Assembly (NCBI GenBank): GCA_030640215.1
Contig: DAOWJU010000085.1
Span: 1 to 24,378 of the forward strand
From: Desulfuromonadales bacterium
Lineage (GTDB): Bacteria; Desulfobacterota; Desulfuromonadia; Desulfuromonadales; BM103
Length of the DNA: 24,378 bases
Direction: 5' to 3'
Within the stretch, counting starts at the first letter, position 1, and each line of letters opens with the position of its first letter. The translations under genes were made by a program, and so were the position numbers. Below are positions 7,143 through 13,386 of the stretch, piece after piece. The notes below the pieces were generated by a model, which saw only the letters and a list, made by a program, of their open reading frames with translations, did no database searches and was not told the origin of the DNA.

Positions 7143-9221
7143 TCAGTCCGGCAATGAACTTAATATAGCTTGTAGTCTATCCACGTCAGTCAATGGCTCT
7201 CTGCAGGTAAAATTCTGACAGATATATGCGGTGGCACGTTCATCTATGAGAGTCATATGCTTCAGGAACGGCACCAGGCTGACAACTCTTTCAGGGTCAC
7301 CCACCTCCTTAAAAAGAACGATCGTCTGCGCCAGACCGTGACTACGGACAACAGAAAGCATTGCTTCTGTTGCAGTCTCACCACGGCTACCGACAATTAC
7401 GACTTCACGGGTTGGCTGCAAAAGCCAATTAGCGGATTGTAGCGATTGAGTGTAACCGGCCGGGTATCTGGATATTTCTGCCGAAAGAGACTGAAGTAGT
7501 TGATCGGCTGACACCTGCCAGGATGCATCCCCCGTCAGCAAAAACAGCCGGACAAAGACCTCAAGGGCTACCGAGCTAGCTGAAGGCGTTGCGCCATCAT
7601 AGGTGCTTGACGGCCTTACCAGTAGTTTTTCGCCATCATGTGGAGTGTCGTAGAGCCGGCCACTTTCAGGCTCCATGAAAAGCTGTCGCAATAATTCTGC
7701 AATTTCAATGGCCTGCATCAAATGTTGCGGATCAAAATCAGCAGCATAAAGGTCAAGGAGGCCACGAGCCAGGAACGCATAGTCTTCTGAATAAGCAGAG
7801 ACGGCTGCTTCTCCTTGTCGATAGCGGCGAAAAAGACGCCCATCCTTGTTTCGCATCTCGGTCAGGACAAAAGCAGCGATTCTATGCGCTCTCTCAATGT
7901 ACCCCTGGTCGCCAAACAATCTACCCGCCTCTGCAAAGGCAGAAATCGCCATACCGTTCCAGGCAGTAATGATTTTATCGTCCAGATGCGGCCTGACACG
8001 TTTCTTACGTGCTTCGAATAGTGTTTTTCGAAAGGCAGCAAAACGTTCATCCAGAATAGTTTCTTCAGACTCCTCCTGAGCAACAGATGACAAATTAAGA
8101 ATATTGTTACCAGTGACTTTGCCGGTCATTTCATCATGGTAATTACCAGCGACGAGAACATTGTAAACCTCGCAAAACTCTTTGGTGTCAGCATTCAAAA
8201 GTTCAGCAACTTCCGATTCTTGCCAGAGATAGAACTTGCCTTCAACGCCTTCTGAGTCTGCATCTTCGGCTGAGAAGACGCCCCCTTCCGGGGAGATCAT
8301 GTCACGCAACAGGTAGGTAAGAATTTCTTGTGCTGTGTTGGCATAAATCTCTGTACCAGTGATCTGCCAAGCCTCAAGGTAAACAAGCACCAGGCCCGCC
8401 TGATCGTAGAGCATCTTTTCAAAGTGCGGCACGAGCCACTTTTCATCGGTAGCATAACGATGAAAACCGAAACCAAGCTGATCGTAAATCCCACCATTAC
8501 GCATCGACTGTAAAGTTTGCTCAACCATCGACAGGCATTGCTCGTCGCCTGAAGTTCTATATTGTTGCAGGAGAAAGGATAGATCATGAGGACGGGGAAA
8601 CTTTGGAGATTGGCCAAAACCACCATACTGTCTGTCATAACTCTTTTTCAGCGACTGCTCGGCTTCTACACACAAATTAAGGCGGGCAGGTTTACTAATA
8701 ACAGGGCTGCGTACATCAAGGTTCCGACCTGCTTGCATTTCAGCGACTATCTCTTGTGCCGCATTACAGAGAAAATTTGGATCATCCAGCCACTTGGTCG
8801 TTACCCACGGCAATAACTCCATCATCCCATGACGGCCTTGTCGGCCATGCTTGGGAATATAGGTTGCGGCATAGAAAGGCTGTGCATCCGGAGTCATAAT
8901 GATGGTCAGCGGCCAGCCGCCACTTTTTGTCAGCCTTTGACAGACCTCCATATAGACCTGGTCAATATCCGGACGCTCTTCACGATCAACTTTTATGGAA
9001 ATGTAGTTCTTATTAAGAAGTTCGGCGACCTCTGTGTCTTCGAAGCATTCGTGGGCCATAACATGGCACCAGTGACAGGTCGAGTAGCCGACAGAGAGGA
9101 AAATCAGCTTGTTTTCATTCCTGGCACGTTCGAATGCTGAGTCAGACCAGGGATACCAGTCAACGGGATTATCGATGTGTTGCAGAAGATATGGACTTTT
9201 TTCGGTGTGAAGATGATTCAT
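7143..9221 (-). CDS. DUF255 / YyaL-type thioredoxin-domain protein (SPATA20 family)
   Basis: A 692-residue protein with the family opening EKSPYLLQHIDNPVDWYPW (residues 7-25) and a thioredoxin-like fold carrying CHWC at 49-52. The rest resembles the alpha/alpha-barrel found in sugar epimerases and glycosidases, with repeated W/G-rich helices (for example QYGGFGQSPKFPRPHD near 200). Family members occur from bacteria to man, and the biochemical role is not settled; a redox or N-acylglucosamine-type activity is only inferred from folds. The start matches relatives but lacks a clear ribosome-binding site. It follows the small rhodanese gene by 55 nt, so it is probably the end of the rbgA-rhodanese transcript. 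Full length, no damage seen. Confidence 0.92.
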   Translation of the reverse strand: MNHLHTEKSPYLLQHIDNPVDWYPWSDSAFERARNENKLIFLSVGYSTCHWCHVMAHECFEDTEVAELLNKNYISIKVDREERPDIDQVYMEVCQRLTKSGGWPLTIIMTPDAQPFYAATYIPKHGRQGRHGMMELLPWVTTKWLDDPNFLCNAAQEIVAEMQAGRNLDVRSPVISKPARLNLCVEAEQSLKKSYDRQYGGFGQSPKFPRPHDLSFLLQQYRTSGDEQCLSMVEQTLQSMRNGGIYDQLGFGFHRYATDEKWLVPHFEKMLYDQAGLVLVYLEAWQITGTEIYANTAQEILTYLLRDMISPEGGVFSAEDADSEGVEGKFYLWQESEVAELLNADTKEFCEVYNVLVAGNYHDEMTGKVTGNNILNLSSVAQEESEETILDERFAAFRKTLFEARKKRVRPHLDDKIITAWNGMAISAFAEAGRLFGDQGYIERAHRIAAFVLTEMRNKDGRLFRRYRQGEAAVSAYSEDYAFLARGLLDLYAADFDPQHLMQAIEIAELLRQLFMEPESGRLYDTPHDGEKLLVRPSSTYDGATPSASSVALEVFVRLFLLTGDASWQVSADQLLQSLSAEISRYPAGYTQSLQSANWLLQPTREVVIVGSRGETATEAMLSVVRSHGLAQTIVLFKEVGDPERVVSLVPFLKHMTLIDERATAYICQNFTCREPLTDVDRLQAILSSLPD

Positions 9222-9276
9222 AAGGCAAAGTTATAGGGAAAGATTCTCAGAGTTTCCATGTGGCGTCACCTGATTA

Positions 9277-9591
9277 CTATTGACCTTTTTTGACAGATCT
9301 TCCCGATTGACGCCAATGAGCCATATGCCCATTAAGCAATTCGAGATTCTTATAACCTTTCCATTTGAGTAAGACCTTGGCAAGCTGCGCGCGAGGCCCA
9401 TGTTCGCAAATGAGGATCAACAGATCATCTTTGTCTTTGGAAGCTGCTTGCGTTGCTTTCAGGACATTGACTAAAGGCGCATGAATGGCTCCACGAATAT
9501 GGCCCGACTTGAATTCAAAACCACTGCGGACATCCAGAAGGACTGGAGCTTGACCTGATTTGATGCTTTTTTCAAGTTCCTCAGCTGTCAC
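9277..9591 (-). CDS. Single-domain rhodanese-like protein
   Basis: A small cytoplasmic rhodanese (about 104 residues; no signal peptide). It shows LLDVRSGFEFKSGHIRGA near the amino end and the active loop CEHGPRAQLA, with the nucleophile cysteine and the arginine of the CxxGxR pattern. It should accept or hand over sulfane sulfur; the partner is unknown. Two GTG starts are possible: 9597 has no usable spacing, whereas 9591 has AGAGG 6 nt upstream and is preferred. It begins just after the rbgA stop and is followed by the DUF255 gene, so these three are probably co-transcribed. Confidence 0.87.
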   Translation of the reverse strand: MTAEELEKSIKSGQAPVLLDVRSGFEFKSGHIRGAIHAPLVNVLKATQAASKDKDDLLILICEHGPRAQLAKVLLKWKGYKNLELLNGHMAHWRQSGRSVKKGQ

Positions 9592-9604
9592 AACCACCCT
9601 CTAC

Positions 9605-10441
9605 TTATAAATCTTCTCCTGGTGTTTCCAGACTGACCCGGCCGATCAGCCCGGATCTCAGCTCTCGCAAAAGCAGTTCAGATGCGCGCTGTAGATCAAT
9701 ATGACCCCCGGCAATCAGACAGCCGCGTTTACGGCCGATCTGCTCGATCAGCAAGGAGGCACTTTCCGGTATTTCAGTGAGTTTATAACGGGCAGCAAGC
9801 GACTTGCTGTAACGGCTCATAAGATAATCTGCGGCAAAAAGGGCGACTTCCACATAGTCCATACCGCCCTCACCTATCGCACCGCTGGCCGCTAATCGAT
9901 ATGCGCCGTTCTGATTGCGGATATCAGGCCAGAGCAAGCCGGGCGTATCGGCGAGGTGAATACCGTTGCGCAGGTCAATTTGTTGAGGACAGGTCGTGAT
10001 CGCTGGTTTATCGCCAACCCGAGCCATTTTTTTACCGGCAAGAGTGTTGATCAGAGTTGACTTGCCAACATTGGGAATGCCAACAACCATTGCCCTTAAG
10101 GTCTTTCCGGGCACGCCGCGATGAGGCACCAGGCGACGACAAAGTTTGGGAACCTGACCAGCTGCTGAACGTTTATTGGCCTCAATAGGAATGGCTTTAA
10201 CACCCTCCATTTGATCGAAAAACTCAACCCATGCGTCAGTCACATCGGGATCGGCGAGATCACTTTTATTCAGGACTTTTATACAGGGTTTGTTGCCACG
10301 CAATTTTTCCAGCATCGGGTTGGCACTGGAGTTCGGCAGACGTGCATCAAGAACTTCGATGACCACATCGATTTTCGGCATCACTTCGGCAATCTGCCGT
10401 TTGGCTTTCGCCATATGCCCTGGATACCATTCAATCTTCAT
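9605..10441 (-). CDS. rbgA: Ribosome biogenesis GTPase RbgA (YlqF)
   Basis: A 278-residue circularly permuted GTPase beginning MKIEWYPGHMAKAKRQI, the family hallmark. G4 (LNKSDLAD, about 57-64) comes before G1 (GIPNVGKSTL, about 122-131) and G3 (DTPG, about 167-170), in the permuted order typical of YlqF. In Bacillus RbgA helps late assembly of the 50S subunit. Length fits the family (about 280). AAGGA lies 9 nt before the ATG. It follows the YbeL-like gene by 83 nt and precedes the small rhodanese by 13 nt. Confidence 0.95.
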   Translation of the reverse strand: MKIEWYPGHMAKAKRQIAEVMPKIDVVIEVLDARLPNSSANPMLEKLRGNKPCIKVLNKSDLADPDVTDAWVEFFDQMEGVKAIPIEANKRSAAGQVPKLCRRLVPHRGVPGKTLRAMVVGIPNVGKSTLINTLAGKKMARVGDKPAITTCPQQIDLRNGIHLADTPGLLWPDIRNQNGAYRLAASGAIGEGGMDYVEVALFAADYLMSRYSKSLAARYKLTEIPESASLLIEQIGRKRGCLIAGGHIDLQRASELLLRELRSGLIGRVSLETPGEDL

Positions 10442-10524
10442 TAACTACATTCCTTACTTACTTCATACAACACTATAGACACTCAGGAGACCAGACCAAT
10501 AAACACTTTAAAAGCACAAAAGCA

Positions 10525-11016
10525 TCAATATGATTTACGGAAAACCGTTTTGTGACACTTTGGACAAGGAGGGATACGGGTTGTTTTGGTCATATGCATT
10601 TCAGCATCACACTCTTTGCAAGTCAATGTGCCAGGACTGGTAATTTCGCCAGTTTTGAACTCCAGAGCTTTTTCCGACTTCTCTGCAAGTTCCGTAAGCG
10701 TTTCAGCGGCGCTTGTGAGGATTCGCGTAAAAGCACTCTGCACACCAACGGCAACGCGTTGTGGCTCTACGGCTTTTATCACTGCATCTTTAGCTTTGTC
10801 GGCATTCTCTTTCAAATCTCGGCGAACATATTCACCTAGCTTATCTGCCTGTTCTCGCGAGAAATCACCTGCTGAAGAAAGCTCCTCTTTGGCTTTTTTG
10901 AGTGCCTCATCGAAAGTTTTTTTTCCTTCTTCCAAAAGATCCGCGGTACGAGAAGCCAATTTTTCATAAAGGCCGACTTCTTCCTGTTCTTCTCTTTTGT
11001 CATTCTGATCGTTCAT
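10525..11016 (-). CDS. YbeL-like zinc-ribbon protein (DUF1451 type)
   Basis: A 163-residue, highly charged helical protein (about residues 10-110) containing REQADKLGEYVRRDLKENA, followed by a C-terminal zinc ribbon with CKEC near 136 and CPKC near 153. The same layout (helical acid/basic part, YVRRDL-like segment, GEI...G-TLxCxxC, PPCPKC) is found in E. coli YbeL. Function in that family is unknown. GGGAG lies 7 nt before the ATG. It may be the first gene of the rbgA transcript. The similarity to YbeL is from memory of the family pattern, not from an alignment. Confidence 0.8.
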   Translation of the reverse strand: MNDQNDKREEQEEVGLYEKLASRTADLLEEGKKTFDEALKKAKEELSSAGDFSREQADKLGEYVRRDLKENADKAKDAVIKAVEPQRVAVGVQSAFTRILTSAAETLTELAEKSEKALEFKTGEITSPGTLTCKECDAEMHMTKTTRIPPCPKCHKTVFRKSY

Positions 11017-11252
11017 AGCATCTCTCCCGTATTAAAGTAGTTTTCAAATAAAGTGTATGTGCATAGAGACTACCACAAAGGATGGTTCTTGATGTTCAAT
11101 GAAATACAAATTGTATGAATTTGATGTAAAGCTGAGAAAGCACATAAGCAGCAGACCATACGACAGACGGAGAAACCATTGAAGAAACCTTCAGGACGTG
11201 AGAAAATGGCGCGTTTTATAAACTATCAACGGATCAAGAGATGGAGGTACAG

Positions 11253-11783
11253 ATGCAGAATCGATACATCATGACCGCCTTTGGCAAAGACAGGCCTGGC
11301 ATCGTTGCCGATGTGACAGAAGTTTTGTATGAAAACGACTGTAATCTTGAAGATACATCCATGTCTATGTTGTCCGATGAATTCACTATTAACCTGCTAT
11401 TCTCATCTAACGACGACAACATCGAAGCAACTCTTCTTGAGAAATGTCGTAATCTGGAGCAGCAGAAAAACATTTCTGCCTTCATCCGTCCAATTAAAGA
11501 GCGTCGTCAGGTAAACCAGGAAGGGTTTTCTACTTGTACCTTGCACGTTGAAGGGATGGACCAGGCGGGCATTGTTTTCAAGATCAGTCAGTTTCTCTCA
11601 GAGAATTCATTCAATATTGTCGATTTGAAATCAACGGTGAAGGTGACCCCGGAGAGTGGCACAGCGCTTTATCTGATGGATATCCACATTCAAATCCCTG
11701 AGTCTACTTCGGCAAAAACCTTCGGAGAGGGTTTGAACCTCGTCGCTGAAGAGCTTAATATCGAGATTACCGTGACCTATTAA
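11253..11783 (+). CDS. Double ACT-domain protein, glycine cleavage repressor (GcvR) type
   Basis: A 176-residue protein made of two ACT domains and nothing else. The first begins YIMTAFGKDRPGIVADVTEV (about residues 4-23), the second TLHVEGMDQAGIVFKISQFL (about 94-113); both show the DxPGI/DQAGI ligand-binding turn. GcvR-type proteins bind amino acids and modulate a partner; in E. coli GcvR antagonises GcvA. No gcv gene is nearby, so the ligand and partner are unknown. The frame opens at an ATG at 11241, but GGAGG inside that stretch is placed correctly for the ATG at 11253. A palindromic repeat and then a strong terminator follow the stop. Confidence 0.9.
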   Translation: MQNRYIMTAFGKDRPGIVADVTEVLYENDCNLEDTSMSMLSDEFTINLLFSSNDDNIEATLLEKCRNLEQQKNISAFIRPIKERRQVNQEGFSTCTLHVEGMDQAGIVFKISQFLSENSFNIVDLKSTVKVTPESGTALYLMDIHIQIPESTSAKTFGEGLNLVAEELNIEITVTY

Positions 11784-11790
11784 CAGCCGT

Positions 11791-11958
11791 CTAGGAGGCT
11801 GTCGGGCTATACGGGCCGAAGCGAAAATTCGGAAGTTTGAGACCAGGTTTTGGCTCATTTGAGAGTAATAGCCGTAGCTATTGGTCGAAAAGGAGCTGAA
11901 ATATGGGCCAAACAGCCGTATTTGCAGCCGGGTCATGGATAGTCCAACAGCCTCCTAG
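11791..11958. repeat. 168-bp palindromic repeat element (MITE-like)
   Basis: The ends are inverted repeats: CTAGGAGGCTGTCGGGCTAT at the left and the complement of CTAGGAGGCTGTTGGACTAT at the right (18 of 20 match). The exact midpoint (11874.5) coincides with the centre of a perfect small palindrome, AATAGC-CGTA-GCTATT (11867-11882). Between ends and centre the two arms align without gaps with about half the bases complementary, so the whole element is one long imperfect hairpin. Both ends carry CTAG, which could be a duplicated target or part of the repeat. It encodes nothing. It begins 7 nt after the ACT gene stop. Copies elsewhere could not be checked. Confidence 0.8.
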
Positions 11959-12000
11959 CAGCCTGTCTGATAATCAATGAACTGGCTGCTAACATTCCCC

Positions 12001-12038
12001 ACAGGGCCTGGCATATTTTGCCGGGCCCTGTTTTTTTT
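12001..12038 (+). terminator. Intrinsic terminator of the ACT-protein gene
   Basis: A 13-bp stem ACAGGGCCTGGCA / TGCCGGGCCCTGT (one G-U pair, loop TATTT) followed by eight T. It is 217 nt beyond the ACT gene stop, with the palindromic repeat in between. Confidence 0.95.
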
Positions 12039-12077
12039 AGTGCAGCATTGTTGCAGTCCGGCAAAGAGACATTTCTT

Positions 12078-12086
12078 TGGTAGAAT
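12078..12086 (+). promoter_or_regulatory. Extended -10 candidate for the 122-residue protein
   Basis: TGGTAGAAT is a good TGn-TAnAAT element about 50 nt before the ATG at 12139; no convincing -35. Confidence 0.4.
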
Positions 12087-12138
12087 ACTTAAAAGACGTC
12101 AGTTACGGACCTTGCACCACAACAGGTGAGGCAATGCC

Positions 12139-12507
12139 ATGCACAAGGATAATGTGCTGAATGTACTGCAGCAGTCGGCTGAGAAACATTCACGTTTTTT
12201 GCAAGCTTGGAAGCGAGGAGTGATTTTTCTGGGGCCACATTTTTTTGGACCGAAGACTCCGGAAACCGCAACCCAAAAAGAGGATTTACGGCCACTGAAG
12301 AATGTCGTTGATGCCTCGTTCGAGGATGAAAGTGAAGGAGAAGAACAATTCCTTGCGGCAATGGTCAGTTTTTACGACCCGGCCTGGGGAGAAGAATTGG
12401 CCGGTCGAATTGAGTGTCACAAATCACTCTGTGGGCTGACTTTTGATCTCGATCATGAATGCACCGAGGTTGTATGTGAGCTGCTTGCAAATTACGAAGG
12501 CTGGTAA
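12139..12507 (+). CDS. Hypothetical protein, 122 residues
   Basis: Not recognised. The product is acidic in its middle and C-terminal half, without signal peptide or membrane segment. The N-terminal third is basic/aromatic (KHSRFLQAWKRGVIFLGPHF), the middle has EDESEGEEQ, and the end holds three cysteines and two histidines (IECHKSLC, DHECTEVVCELL), which could bind a metal but form no known motif. GAGG lies 7 nt before the ATG, an extended -10 is upstream and a terminator of the previous gene isolates it, all favouring a real gene. The plus strand has no competing reading frame with better signals. Confidence 0.65.
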   Translation: MHKDNVLNVLQQSAEKHSRFLQAWKRGVIFLGPHFFGPKTPETATQKEDLRPLKNVVDASFEDESEGEEQFLAAMVSFYDPAWGEELAGRIECHKSLCGLTFDLDHECTEVVCELLANYEGW

Positions 12508-12651
12508 CAGTCAGCATCAATCAACACATGACATATCAAATAAACTGACATTTGATAAAAAACAGGTACAAAGGGATGTAAAAAACCGAATAGTGGGTAT
12601 ACTTTTTATGAAGCAACGTTGCTCGTAACGTTAACCCCTCACAAGGAGGTT

Positions 12652-12732
12652 ATGCCTATCGATAATAAGCCTGATCATTATGATTTATTTTCAAACGAAC
12701 CGGCGTTTTTATTACGTCGGAAGAACCCGTGA
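12652..12732 (+). CDS. Possible 26-residue small protein
   Basis: An ATG preceded by AAGGAGG opens a frame for MPIDNKPDHYDLFSNEPAFL followed by LRRKNP and a TGA stop. The complementarity to 16S RNA is excellent, but only 2 nt separate GGAGG from the ATG, which is shorter than optimal. CCCCTC (12635-12640) could pair with GAGG and hide the site. A TATACT lies 48 nt upstream and a hairpin 26 nt downstream. No family is recognised. It may be a real short protein, a leader peptide, or chance. Confidence 0.35.
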   Translation: MPIDNKPDHYDLFSNEPAFLLRRKNP

Positions 12733-12757
12733 TTAGGGTAAGAAGATAGGTAAATTG

Positions 12758-12788
12758 AAGGCCTGCGCAGCAAGTGGCAGGCCTTTCA
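12758..12788. terminator. Hairpin between convergent genes, weak terminator
   Basis: Perfect 9-bp stem AAGGCCTGC / GCAGGCCTT with a 10-nt loop; only TTTC follows on the plus strand and TTCAATTT on the minus strand. It may end both the small upstream transcript and the ferritin-like gene, but lacks a proper T-run. Confidence 0.5.
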
Positions 12789-12843
12789 CTGTGTTAACTT
12801 ATGCTGGATAGCCGGAGCACCAACTGCCGAGCAGTTCTCAGAG

Positions 12844-13335
12844 TCAATCCCCAGAATAGTTGGCACGACGTTCTTTCAGAATTTTCGCATGCCTGACTTC
12901 TTCACTGGCCAACCAACCAAAAGCCTCTTTCCCGTCTTCAGTTTGCGCAAGCGTACTGGCCTTAAGAAAATATTCTGCAAACTTCTCTTCTGCCTCAATA
13001 GCCATATCCAGCGCTTGAATATCTGCTGAATCTGACTTCAGGATTGATTCAAGAAGATCAGCGTCAGGAAAAATCTTTGCAGAATTAAACTGACTCAGGT
13101 ACGGCAGGAATTCTTCCTCACAATCGGCAAAGACACCTTCCTGGTAATTTGCCTCCAACTGATTCAAGCGCCGGAGGTGTTCAACTTCATCTTGTGCCAG
13201 CCATGTGAAGAGTTCTTTCAACAAAGGGGTGGATGCACGCTCAGCCATAACAGAATAAAAACGATGGCCATTCTTCTCAACTTCTTTTGCCGCCATGATA
13301 ACTTCCAGGCCACTGAAATACTTGGTACCACTCAT
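12844..13335 (-). CDS. Ferritin-like / rubrerythrin-type diiron protein without rubredoxin domain
   Basis: A 163-residue four-helix protein. Helix motifs VEKNGHRFY (about 19-27), DEVEHLRRL (about 49-57), EAEEKFAEYF (about 113-122) and SEEVRHAKIL (about 143-152) supply the paired ExxH/E ligands of a diiron site. The C-terminal rubredoxin CxxC pair of true rubrerythrin is absent, so it is the stand-alone ferritin-like form common in anaerobes, where peroxide reduction or iron handling is assumed. AGGA lies 9 nt before the ATG. It follows the AsmA gene by 51 nt and may share its mRNA. Confidence 0.9.
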   Translation of the reverse strand: MSGTKYFSGLEVIMAAKEVEKNGHRFYSVMAERASTPLLKELFTWLAQDEVEHLRRLNQLEANYQEGVFADCEEEFLPYLSQFNSAKIFPDADLLESILKSDSADIQALDMAIEAEEKFAEYFLKASTLAQTEDGKEAFGWLASEEVRHAKILKERRANYSGD

Positions 13336-13386
13336 AAGAACTTATCCTCTCTGTAGGAAACAACCTTGTCGTCCAAGGCTTAATGG

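Larger units (their letters stand above)
12508..12843. other. 336-bp intergenic region with a possible small transcript
   Basis: Between the 122-residue protein and the convergent ferritin-like gene. It contains a -10 like TATACT (12598-12603), a 10-bp palindrome GCAACGTTGC (12613-12622), an AAGGAGG followed by a 26-codon frame (12652-12732), and a hairpin (12758-12785). These are listed separately where supportable. Confidence 0.5.
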
